DNA of 64,000 nt from JBCBUE01 sp039818285 (GTDB taxonomy: Bacteria; Planctomycetota; Phycisphaerae; Phycisphaerales; Phycisphaeraceae), in contig JBCBUE010000004.1 in the NCBI GenBank assembly GCA_039818285.1, positions 25,713-89,712 of the forward strand, read 5' to 3'. The notes below the pieces were generated by a model. That model saw only the letters and a program-made list of their open reading frames with translations. It was not told the DNA's origin and did not search any database. Position 1 is the first letter of the stretch; every line of letters begins with the position of its first letter. This document shows, in pieces, positions 51,806-59,934 of this stretch. The translations under genes were made by a program, and so were the position numbers.

Positions 51806-53017
51806 TCAGGCGACGTTGGCGGTCGCGACGCCGCGGTTGAGGGCGCGGTCGAGTTGGCGGAGGGCCTGGCGGATGCGCTGCTCGTTCTCGACGAGGCCGA
51901 GGCGGACATGGCCCTCGCCATGCTCGCCAAAGCCGACGCCGGGGGTCATCGCGACCTCGGCCTGGTCGACCATGGCGAGGCAGAACTTGTTGCTCGAGTG
52001 CTCGTAGGCGGCGAGGTGCTCGGCCTTGACCTTGGCCCAGACGAACATCGTCGCGCGCGGGGTGTCGACCTCCCAGCCCATCTTGCGCAGGCCGCTGACG
52101 AGGATGTCGCGGCGGGCGGCGTACTTGAGGTTCTGCTGCTCGATGTGCTTATCACCCTCGCGCATGGCGACGATGGCTGCGATCTGCACGGCCTGGAAGA
52201 TGCCGTAGTCGTAGTAGCCCTTGACCGTCGCGAGAGCCTTGATCATGTCGCGATGGCCGCAGCAGAAGCCGATTCGCCAGCCGGCCATGTTGTACGGCTT
52301 GCTGAGGGTCGTGAACTCGCAGCCGAATTCCTTCGCCCCAGCCGCCTGCAGGTAGCTCGGCGGTTGATAGCCGTCGAAGCAGGTCTCGCCGTAGGCGAAG
52401 TCGTGCAGGATCATCACCTGGTGACGGTCGGCGAGCTCAACGACCTTCTCAAAGAACCCGGGCTCGACCGTGAGGCCGGTCGGATTGTTCGGGAAGCAGA
52501 GCATCACGACCTTGGGCTTGGGCTGCAGGTGGTGCAGCACGTCGTCGATGCGGGCGAGGAAGGCGTCGTCGTTGCCGACGGGCACGAGGTAGACCGAGCC
52601 GCCGGCGAGGACAACGGCCGTGGTGTGGATCTGGAACGCCGGGTCGGGCACGACCGCGCAGTCGCCGGGGCCCAGCAGCGCCAGGCACATGTGGCTGAAG
52701 CCCTCCTTGCTGCCGATGGTGGCGATGACCTCGGTGTTGGGGTCGAGCTCGACGCCCCAGCGGCGCTCGTACTTGATCGCCATGTCGCGGCGGAGGTTGT
52801 AGACGCCGGCCGAGGCGGAGTAGCGGCTGTTGCGCGGGTCGAGCACGGCCTCGCGGATCTTGTCAACGACCGGGTCGGGCGGGGCGTCCGACGGGTTGCC
52901 CATGTTGAGGTCGATGACGTCCGAGCCGGCCTTGCGGCGCTCGTAGATGAGCTGCTTGAGCTGGCCGAGGATGTACGTCGGCAAGCGATCGATGCGACTG
53001 GCGACCTGGATGTCCAT
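51806..53017 (-). CDS. alaC: Alanine-type aminotransferase (AlaC-like)
   Basis: This 403-residue class I/II PLP aminotransferase probably exchanges amino groups between glutamate/2-oxoglutarate and alanine/pyruvate. The PLP lysine is Lys240 in TLSKPYNMAGWRIGF. DLNMGNPSDAPP, TIGSKEGFSHM, FPNNPTGL and the C-terminal PGVGFGEHGEGHVRLGLVEN match E. coli AlaC across the whole length. LL-diaminopimelate aminotransferases are related but differ in these blocks. It converges on the GH81 gene with only 9 bases between stops. Confidence 0.87.
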   Translation of the reverse strand: MDIQVASRIDRLPTYILGQLKQLIYERRKAGSDVIDLNMGNPSDAPPDPVVDKIREAVLDPRNSRYSASAGVYNLRRDMAIKYERRWGVELDPNTEVIATIGSKEGFSHMCLALLGPGDCAVVPDPAFQIHTTAVVLAGGSVYLVPVGNDDAFLARIDDVLHHLQPKPKVVMLCFPNNPTGLTVEPGFFEKVVELADRHQVMILHDFAYGETCFDGYQPPSYLQAAGAKEFGCEFTTLSKPYNMAGWRIGFCCGHRDMIKALATVKGYYDYGIFQAVQIAAIVAMREGDKHIEQQNLKYAARRDILVSGLRKMGWEVDTPRATMFVWAKVKAEHLAAYEHSSNKFCLAMVDQAEVAMTPGVGFGEHGEGHVRLGLVENEQRIRQALRQLDRALNRGVATANVA

Positions 53018-53074
53018 GGGATGGCCTGGGTGGGGGGCGGACGGGCGGCGACGGCTGAGGCTAGGCGGGGACGG

Positions 53075-54043
53075 TCAGCGCGTCGGGGCCGTGGCATCAA
53101 GATACCGCGTCCAGCTCGCGGCCAGCTCGGGGTCGAGGACCGTGACGTTGGCGCCGCGGAGAATCGAGCCGGCGAGCTGTCGCATGGCCTCGGCCTCGCG
53201 CTCCAGGCGGACACGCTGGGCGAGGTCGTCTCGGGCGGTGGCGAAGCCCGGCCCGGAGGCCGATAGCTCGCGTTCGACCCGCACCACGGCGTATCCCTCC
53301 GGCACGGCCACACGCCCGGTCGTGCCGCCGATCGGCGTGGCCCAGGCCGCGTCGCGCACGCCCGCCGGGACCGACTCGCTGGCCCGACCGATCGGCGCGA
53401 TCAGCCCGCCCGCACCGGCCGACCCGTCGACCGATCGCTCGATGGCCAGCTCGGCGAACGACCGCCCGCCGCGCACGTCCGCCGTGAACCGGTCGGCCTG
53501 GGGCGGCGTGGGCAAGACCGCCACACGCACGACGCGCTTGGGGCCGTAGGCCCGCTCGTAAGCGAGGCGGACCGCCTCTTCGGTGACCGCGACGTCCTCG
53601 GTCACCAGCGCCCGCAGCGCGGCATTGCGGCGCATCAGCGCGCCCATCCGGCCATCGGTCAGGCCGCGGGCCGAGCGCAGCTCGCGCATCAGCCGGGCCG
53701 CGGTGTCGGGGTTGTCCGAGAGAGTCGCCTGCAGCACCTCGCGTTCGCGATCGATGTCCGCGGCATCGATCGACCGCCCCGAGCCCGCCAGACGATCGGC
53801 CAGCGCCGCGTCGAGCACCGCTTCGCCGAGCACCGCCCCGCCGCCGGTGGCCAGCAGGCCCGACCGCAGATCACCGAGCCGCACGGGCTGGGCGCCGACA
53901 TAGGCAACCGTTGCGCCGCGGGGGGCCGACGTTTCATGGGCGCTCGATCCGCGTGCGATCGACCCGCCCGCCGTCGGGCCGTCCGTTTCGCATCCCGCGC
54001 CCATCAACGCGATCAACAGGCCGATACCGCAGGCTCGCTTCAT
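53075..54043 (-). CDS. Probable lipoprotein with parvulin-like peptidyl-prolyl isomerase domain
   Basis: This 322-residue protein has a hydrophobic leader ending in ALMGAGC (Cys18), an approximate lipobox, so it may be lipid-anchored in the periplasm. The middle is helical and SurA/PrsA-like (LAGSGRSIDAADIDRERE). The rCterminal part (about 195-285: FAELAIERSVDGSAGAGGLI, PIGGTTGRVAVPEGYAVVRVE) follows the parvulin fold, with the conserved GG loop. It may help fold exported proteins; enzymatic activity is not certain. It precedes alaC on the same strand by 57 bases. Confidence 0.72.
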   Translation of the reverse strand: MKRACGIGLLIALMGAGCETDGPTAGGSIARGSSAHETSAPRGATVAYVGAQPVRLGDLRSGLLATGGGAVLGEAVLDAALADRLAGSGRSIDAADIDREREVLQATLSDNPDTAARLMRELRSARGLTDGRMGALMRRNAALRALVTEDVAVTEEAVRLAYERAYGPKRVVRVAVLPTPPQADRFTADVRGGRSFAELAIERSVDGSAGAGGLIAPIGRASESVPAGVRDAAWATPIGGTTGRVAVPEGYAVVRVERELSASGPGFATARDDLAQRVRLEREAEAMRQLAGSILRGANVTVLDPELAASWTRYLDATAPTR

Positions 54044-54176
54044 CGCCGCAACCTACGCCCGGCCCCACCCGCCGGCAACCGCGTCGCCTCGCCGCCACCG
54101 CTCCGCCGACGCGACCGCCCGCCGTTCCTACACTGGCTTAGTCCGGCAAGACCCGGCCAGTCGTAAGAGCCCCGCC

Positions 54177-55397
54177 ATGCCCCCCACCGCCCAACGCCTG
54201 TACCTCGACAACGCCGCGACATCGTTCCCCAAGCCGCCCGCCGTGCTCGAGGCCATGACCGACTACGCCACTCGCCTCGGCGCTTCCCCGGGTCGCGGCG
54301 CCTATGCCGAGGCTCGCGAAGCCGGCGAACTGCTCGCCCGCTGCCGCGAGCGCATCAGCCGGCTCATCAACGGCACCTCCCCCGACCACGTCGTCTTCAC
54401 CCTTAACACCTCCGACGCCCTCAACCTCGCCATCCGCGGCATCCTCCACGCCGCCCCCGCCGGCCGTCGCCACGTCGTCACCACCCACCTCGACCACAAC
54501 TCCGTCCTCCGCCCCTACAACGAGCTCGCCAAACGAGGCGACTGCACGCAGACCCGCGTCCCCGTCGATCCCGCGACCGGCCTGGTCGACCCCGACGACC
54601 TCCGCCAAGCCATCACCCCCGACACCCGCCTCGTCGCCGTCGTCCACGGCAGCAACGTCACCGGCACCGTCCAGCCCATCCGCGACATCGGCCGCGTATG
54701 CCGCGAGATGGCCGTCCCCCTGCTCGTCGACGCCGCCCAGACCGCCGGCCACCTGCCCATCGACGCCCAGGAAGACTGCATCGACCTCCTCGCCGCGCCG
54801 GGTCATAAAGGCCTGCTCGGCCCGCTGGGCACCGGGTTCCTCTACATCCGCCCCGGCCTCGAGAAGCACATGGCCACCGTCCGCGAGGGCGGCACCGGCT
54901 CGGTCTCCGAGCTCGACACCCAGCCCGACTTCATGCCCGACCGCTTCGAGCCCGGCTCCCACAACGCCATCGGCCTCATCGGCCTTAGCGAAGGCGTCCA
55001 ATACCTCCTCGACCGCGGCGTCGACACCCTCTGGGCCCACGAACAAGGCCTGATCCGCACCATGATCGAGGGCCTCACCGCCGACCTGCCCGGCCTGCGC
55101 TACGTCGGCCCCCAGGGCGTCGCCGACCGCTGCGGCGTCTTCTCCATCCGCATCGACACCCCCGACGACACCTTCGCCAACCCCGTCGCGCTCGCCGACG
55201 CGCTCGAGTCCGAGTTCGGCATCCTCACCCGCGCCGGCATCCACTGCGCCCCCCTCGCCCACGACGCCATGGGTACCCGCGACCTCAACGGCGCCACCCG
55301 CCTCTCCTTCGGCCCGTTCGTCCAGCCCCAGGACGTCAAGTACGCCACCGACGCGTTGGCCGAGCTATGCCACCGCTACGCCGGCGCGACGACCTGA
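54177..55397 (+). CDS. Cysteine desulfurase-like aminotransferase class V protein
   Basis: This 406-residue PLP enzyme has LYLDNAATSFPKP at the N terminus, PLLVDAAQTAGHLPID, the PLP lysine Lys211 in APGHKGLLG, and a Cys (357) in AGIHCAPLAH at the place of the sulfur-accepting cysteine in SufS/CsdA. It most resembles the cysteine desulfurase family annotated under TIGR01977, whose members supply sulfur for clusters or cofactors. The exact partner is unknown; no Suf or Isc genes are adjacent. It starts the rightward group that includes the cytoplasmic sulfatase. Confidence 0.82.
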   Translation: MPPTAQRLYLDNAATSFPKPPAVLEAMTDYATRLGASPGRGAYAEAREAGELLARCRERISRLINGTSPDHVVFTLNTSDALNLAIRGILHAAPAGRRHVVTTHLDHNSVLRPYNELAKRGDCTQTRVPVDPATGLVDPDDLRQAITPDTRLVAVVHGSNVTGTVQPIRDIGRVCREMAVPLLVDAAQTAGHLPIDAQEDCIDLLAAPGHKGLLGPLGTGFLYIRPGLEKHMATVREGGTGSVSELDTQPDFMPDRFEPGSHNAIGLIGLSEGVQYLLDRGVDTLWAHEQGLIRTMIEGLTADLPGLRYVGPQGVADRCGVFSIRIDTPDDTFANPVALADALESEFGILTRAGIHCAPLAHDAMGTRDLNGATRLSFGPFVQPQDVKYATDALAELCHRYAGATT

Positions 55398-55447
55398 GGC
55401 TGTCCGCCCGCCTCGCTACCCTGCGTGACCCCCGCAGGAGTCGTGAC

Positions 55448-56854
55448 TTGCCCGATACCCCCCGCCCGACGCGCGTGATCTGGATCACCAGCGATCACAT
55501 GCGCTACGACCACATCGCCGCCAACGGCAACCCGGCAATGGTCACCCCGGCGCTCGACCGCATCGCCGCCTCGTCCGCCTGCTTCCACCGGTGCTACACG
55601 CAGAACCCGCTGTGCATGCCCAGCCGGTGCAGCTTCATGACCGGCCTGTACCCGCCGCAGACCGGCGTCACGCACAACGGCCACTGCCTGCCCGCCGACT
55701 TCACCCCCACCGTCGCAACCGCCTTCCGCGCCGCCGGCTACGCCACCGCCCAGATCGGCAAGCTGCACTTCCAGCCGCACGACGAGATGGACTTCGACGC
55801 CAAGCCCCGCCACACCTACGGCTTCGACGTCTTCTGGCCCAGCGAAGAACGAGGCAACTACTCCGACGCCTACTACCACTGGCTGGAAGGCAAGCACCCT
55901 CAACACGCCGCCGACTTCCGCGTGCCCCGCTCATCGGACCCCGACCGACACTTCAGCGAGAAGACGCCTCAACCCGTCGACGCCCCGTGGCAGGCCAGCC
56001 AGGCCGGCTGGATCGTCGACGCCGCGTCGCGCTACCTGAGCAGCCGCCAGGACACGCCGCAGTTCATGCACCTGGGGTTCTACAACCCTCACCCGCCGCT
56101 CACGCCGGTCGCCGAGGCGTGGGACGCCTATGACGATGTCGACCTGCCCGCCCCCCACCGCGACGACAACGAGGCGGCCGACAAGCCCGAGCCGCTGGCC
56201 GGCATGCTGCGCCAGCGCGACGACTGGGGCCGGGCCGACTTCACCGCCTTCCGCAAGGGCCTGGCCGCGATGGTCACCGAGATGGACTTCGCCCTCGGCT
56301 GGCTGCTCGACCACCTGCACAACGCCGGCCTGCTCGACGACACGCTGCTGGTCTTCTCCTCCGACCACGGCGACTTCGCCGGCGATCACGGCATCACCCA
56401 CAAGGGCCCCGCCTACTACGACGAGGTCATGCGCGTCCCCCTCATGCTCCACTGGCCCAACGGCCTGGGCGACACCCGCCGCGACTGCGACGGGCTCATC
56501 GAGATGGTCGATCTGCTGCCGACCCTGCTGGGGCTGTGCTCGGCCACGATCCCCGCCGAGATGGCCGGGCGCGGCGTCGCCGACGCCCTGCTCGCCGGGC
56601 AGGCCCCCGCCGGCCGCGTCGACGTGTTCGCCTACCACGACGCCGGCCAGATCATGCTCCGCACCGACACGCACAAGTACCTGCGCTACGAGCCGTGGGG
56701 CAGCGAGGTGCTCTACGACCTCGCCGCCGACCCGCACGAGTTCGTCAACGTCGCCGACGCCCAGCCCGAGACGTTGGCCGCGCTGCGCGAGCGTGCCCTC
56801 GTGCGGGCGCTGGCCGCGTCGACCTCGGCGCAGCGTCGGCTGCACCCGTACTAG
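55448..56854 (+). CDS. Cytoplasmic-type sulfatase
   Basis: This 468-residue S1 sulfatase has no signal peptide, unlike the other three in this window. The formylglycine motif CMPSR has Cys56, and ITSDHMRYDHI, AQIGKLHFQP, FYNPHPPL and SSDHGDFAGDHG complete the pattern. The initiator is the TTG at 55448, with AGGAG (55436-55440) seven bases before it; the earlier frame overlaps the preceding gene. It may act on imported sulfated oligosaccharides or small sulfate esters. It begins 50 bases after the desulfurase-like gene. Confidence 0.87.
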   Translation: MPDTPRPTRVIWITSDHMRYDHIAANGNPAMVTPALDRIAASSACFHRCYTQNPLCMPSRCSFMTGLYPPQTGVTHNGHCLPADFTPTVATAFRAAGYATAQIGKLHFQPHDEMDFDAKPRHTYGFDVFWPSEERGNYSDAYYHWLEGKHPQHAADFRVPRSSDPDRHFSEKTPQPVDAPWQASQAGWIVDAASRYLSSRQDTPQFMHLGFYNPHPPLTPVAEAWDAYDDVDLPAPHRDDNEAADKPEPLAGMLRQRDDWGRADFTAFRKGLAAMVTEMDFALGWLLDHLHNAGLLDDTLLVFSSDHGDFAGDHGITHKGPAYYDEVMRVPLMLHWPNGLGDTRRDCDGLIEMVDLLPTLLGLCSATIPAEMAGRGVADALLAGQAPAGRVDVFAYHDAGQIMLRTDTHKYLRYEPWGSEVLYDLAADPHEFVNVADAQPETLAALRERALVRALAASTSAQRRLHPY

Positions 56855-56953
56855 TCTCGCTGCAACGATCGGGCTTACCGGACTCGGGCCCACGATCGGG
56901 CTGTAACGGTCGCGTCGGTTAAGCCGCCTCGGCAAGTCGTCGATACCGCCGGG

Positions 56954-58240
56954 GTGACGACGCTCAACACCACGATCGATCGGTCCCTCGCCGGCGTCTG
57001 CCAGACCACCGGCAGCCTCAAGCAGCGGCTGCACGACGCCAAGGCCGCGGTCCTCCGCGCGATCGCCCCGGCCGCCGACGGGATCGACTTCCTCGCTCGC
57101 GGCGTCTTCCACGTCTGGCGCAACCGCGCCTATCTCACGCCGATCAAGCTCGCGAATATCGGGCTCGTCGAGCTGCAGTTCCGACTGAAGATGGAACACG
57201 TCTACGGCCGGCCGTACGCCGTCAAGATCGAGTCCACCAACATCTGCAACACCAAGTGCCAGCTCTGCCCCACCGGCATCGGCCTGTCCGGCCGGCCCAA
57301 GGGCAAGATGACCTACGACCAGTACACCGGCCTGGTCGATGACATGGCCTGGTTCGTCCGCGACCTCGACCTGTCCATGTGGGGCGACCCCCTCATCGTC
57401 CCCGACATCTACAAGATGATCCGCTACGCCCACGACAAGGGCATCTGGACCTACATCTCCTCCAACCTCCACGCCTTCAAGATCGACCCTCCCCGCCCCC
57501 GGAAAGGGGCCGAAGAAGGAGTGGAAGTCAAAGATCAAGCGACCCAACTCGTCGAGTCCGGCCTGGACCTGATGACCTGCTCGCTCCACGGCGCCACGCA
57601 GGAAACCTACGAGATCTATCAGCCCGGCAAGACGCTCGCCGACTCGCTCGCCAAGATCAAGCACATCCTCGCGACCCGTGACCGCCTCGGATCGGCCACG
57701 CCGCAGGTGCAGCTCAACTTCGTCGTGACCCGCTTCAACGAGCACGAGATCGACGACTTCCAGAAGCTTGCTGATGAGCTCGGCTGCAAGGCCGTGTTCT
57801 CGACCGCGTCGTTCAACGCCCGCTTCCAGGACAAGGACGACAAGCTCGTCTCGCTCGGGCTCTCCGACGACCTCGCGAAGAAGAAGGTCAAGGAGCACGT
57901 CGAAAACTGGATGCCGAAGGAGCGACTGGATTACGTGCTCGAGCCATACGTCAAGATGGCCCGAGACGGTGTCGTGCCCGGCCCGGAATACAACGGCAAG
58001 AAGGAATTCAACTGCTCCTGGCCGTGGCGGCAGACCGTCATCAACTGGGACGGCAACGTCGTGATGTGCTGCGGCAACTTCGACCCGGCCGAGGACATCG
58101 GCAACGTCTTCGACGACGGGTTCGCGACCGTCTGGAACAACCGCAAGTACCGCATGGCCCGTCGCTCCTTCACCAAGAAGCTCCGCGACGACGACGCGAA
58201 GGACAACGCGTGTGCCTCCTGCCCCGGGTTCATGCTCTGA
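56954..58240 (+). CDS. Radical SAM/SPASM domain protein
   Basis: This 428-residue iron-sulfur enzyme has Cys98, Cys102 and Cys105 in CNTKCQLC, which bind the 4Fe-4S cluster that cleaves S-adenosylmethionine. The C-terminal MCCGNF and NACASCPGF cysteines form a SPASM-type second cluster. The first 75 or so residues are an extra helical stretch. SPASM enzymes modify peptides, proteins or sugars; the substrate is not visible, and no small precursor gene is near. A GTG start at 56954 is used. The glycosyltransferase follows, so a cell-surface or lipid role is possible. Confidence 0.85.
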   Translation: MTTLNTTIDRSLAGVCQTTGSLKQRLHDAKAAVLRAIAPAADGIDFLARGVFHVWRNRAYLTPIKLANIGLVELQFRLKMEHVYGRPYAVKIESTNICNTKCQLCPTGIGLSGRPKGKMTYDQYTGLVDDMAWFVRDLDLSMWGDPLIVPDIYKMIRYAHDKGIWTYISSNLHAFKIDPPRPRKGAEEGVEVKDQATQLVESGLDLMTCSLHGATQETYEIYQPGKTLADSLAKIKHILATRDRLGSATPQVQLNFVVTRFNEHEIDDFQKLADELGCKAVFSTASFNARFQDKDDKLVSLGLSDDLAKKKVKEHVENWMPKERLDYVLEPYVKMARDGVVPGPEYNGKKEFNCSWPWRQTVINWDGNVVMCCGNFDPAEDIGNVFDDGFATVWNNRKYRMARRSFTKKLRDDDAKDNACASCPGFML

Positions 58241-58244
58241 GGAG

Positions 58245-58298
58245 CCTTTAGCGACTAGCCTTTGGCCGCTAGCGGCTAGAGGCCAACGGCCAGCTGCT
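58245..58298. repeat. Palindromic GCTAGCGGC-type intergenic repeat
   Basis: The gap before the glycosyltransferase is made of short reiterated words (AGCGACTAGCC, GGCCGCTAGCGGCTAGA, GGCCAACGGCCAGC) with a perfect 12-base palindrome GCCGCTAGCGGC at 58265-58276. It looks like a degenerate interspersed repeat, not a coding sequence or a standard terminator. Confidence 0.5.
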
Positions 58299-59462
58299 AT
58301 GCCCGACGCCCCCCTCATCCTGCACGCCCGCGTCGTCGGCAACCAGGGCGGCGGCCCCGACAAGACCGTCTTCAACTCCGCGCGCTACGCCGCCCCGCGA
58401 TACCGCATGGCCGCGGCGTACATCCACCCCGCCACCAACGCCGGCGAGGCCGACCTCGCGCCCCTGCGTCGCCTCGCCGACGACAACGACTGCCCGCTGC
58501 ACCCCATCCCCGAGCGTGGCCCGCTGAGCCTGACCACCTATCACAAGGCCCTGGCCCTCTGCCGCGAGCTCGGCGTCGCCGTCTGGCACGCCCACGACTA
58601 CAAGACCGACCTGCTCGGCATCGCCCTGCGCCGCCAGCACCCGATGACGCTCGTCACCACGCTGCACGGCTGGATGCCCGTCACGCACCGCCTCGTGCTC
58701 TACGAAGCGATCGATCGCCGCCTGCTGCGCTTCTACGACCACGTCTTCGCCGTCAGCCCGCCGCTGCTCGAGGCCGCCCGGCAGTTCGGCGTCGACGAGC
58801 ACCGCCTGACCTACCTGCCCAACGGTATCGAGACGCAAGGTCGGCCCGCCCCACCGACCCGCAATGACGCCCGCGCGGCGCTCGGTTTGAGCGACGACAC
58901 CAAGCACGTCGCGTGCATCGGCCGGCTGTCGGACGAGAAACGGCTCGACCGAGCGATCCGCGTGATCGCCAGGCTGCGCGACGCCGGCCACGCCGCGTAC
59001 CTGCACCTCGTCGGCGAGGGCCCGCAGCGGCCGGTGCTCGAGGACGCCGTGCGTCGGCTTCAGCTCGCCGACCGCGTCACCTTCCACGGCTGGCAGACCG
59101 ACATCGCCCCCTATCTCGCGGCCGTTGACGCCGTGCTGCTCACCAGCGAGACCGAGGGCCTGCCCAACGCCCTGCTCGAGGCGATGCACGCCGGCGTCCC
59201 CGTCGCCGCCACCCCCGTCGGCGGCGTCCCCGACCTCCTCGCCCACGGCCGATGCGGCGTCCTGCTCGACCCCGCCAACGAAGACGCCTGGCCCGAATCG
59301 ATCGCCGCCCTGCTGCACAACACCGCCGAGCGAGACCAGTTCATCGCCACCGCCCAACAACAGATCGCCAACCGCTTCACCTTCGCAGCGCGGATGGAGA
59401 AGGTGTTGGAGACTTACGACGAGTTGCTGGACGAATCGAATCCATCCCGTGCGGCCGCGTGA
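58299..59462 (+). CDS. GT4-family glycosyltransferase
   Basis: This 387-residue protein has the GT-B fold of family 4: an N-terminal acceptor domain with GGGPDKTVFNSARY and VWHAHDYKTDLL, and a C-terminal nucleotide-sugar domain with CIGRLSDEKRLDRAI, VGEGPQRPVLE and TSETEGLPNALLEAMHAGVP, the E-x7-E region. It transfers a sugar from an activated donor to a glycan or lipid, probably at the inner membrane face. The acceptor is unknown. The ATG at 58299 starts the family's first strand; the frame is open upstream through the repeat. Confidence 0.88.
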   Translation: MPDAPLILHARVVGNQGGGPDKTVFNSARYAAPRYRMAAAYIHPATNAGEADLAPLRRLADDNDCPLHPIPERGPLSLTTYHKALALCRELGVAVWHAHDYKTDLLGIALRRQHPMTLVTTLHGWMPVTHRLVLYEAIDRRLLRFYDHVFAVSPPLLEAARQFGVDEHRLTYLPNGIETQGRPAPPTRNDARAALGLSDDTKHVACIGRLSDEKRLDRAIRVIARLRDAGHAAYLHLVGEGPQRPVLEDAVRRLQLADRVTFHGWQTDIAPYLAAVDAVLLTSETEGLPNALLEAMHAGVPVAATPVGGVPDLLAHGRCGVLLDPANEDAWPESIAALLHNTAERDQFIATAQQQIANRFTFAARMEKVLETYDELLDESNPSRAAA

Positions 59463-59482
59463 TCGCTGCGTGCCTCGTACAC

Positions 59483-59923
59483 CTACTCAATCACAGGCAG
59501 CGAAAAGACATCCCCGTCGGAAAAGCCCGGAGGAAGGTCTGGTGATTTAATACCAAAAGGGCCTGTGCCTTGCCGTTCGTAGTAAAGCCGTGAGGCGTCA
59601 TCTGTAAACCGACCACAACAAATCAATCGAAGCAGGGAGTACTGCGGGCTAACTGCTTCGACGGACATATCGATCCATGCGGGACACCTTTCCTCTCGAG
59701 AGAGCAAGTCCACCACGCGAGAAGCGTTCAAACCACTTAGCTCAACCCCATCGTCCTCAGGGTACAAGACCTCATCATGCGTAGCATGGTCGTCGCATGA
59801 CTGATTCAATAACAGGTGATACCTGTAGAAGTCAGGCAATGAGTTAGTGACATAGCTTCGCGAAAATTCAACTGCCGAAGCACTGACGGTCGCAAGTAAA
59901 GACGTGAATTGCTCTCGGTGCAT
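59483..59923 (-). CDS. Small hypothetical protein, lower-GC orphan
   Basis: This 146-residue protein of no family I recognise is acidic, with no signal peptide or membrane helix. The codon choice is clearly less GC-rich than both neighbours, and the amino acid composition is balanced (not the Arg/Pro/Ala excess of shadow frames), which supports a real gene of possibly foreign origin. The end, YYERQGTGPFGIKSPDLPPG, looks like a motif of small planctomycete or immunity-type proteins, but that is a weak impression. It lies 11 bases upstream of mqnC on the same strand and converges on the glycosyltransferase. Confidence 0.6.
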   Translation of the reverse strand: MHREQFTSLLATVSASAVEFSRSYVTNSLPDFYRYHLLLNQSCDDHATHDEVLYPEDDGVELSGLNASRVVDLLSREERCPAWIDMSVEAVSPQYSLLRLICCGRFTDDASRLYYERQGTGPFGIKSPDLPPGFSDGDVFSLPVIE

Positions 59924-59934
59924 GCCCTGCGCCC

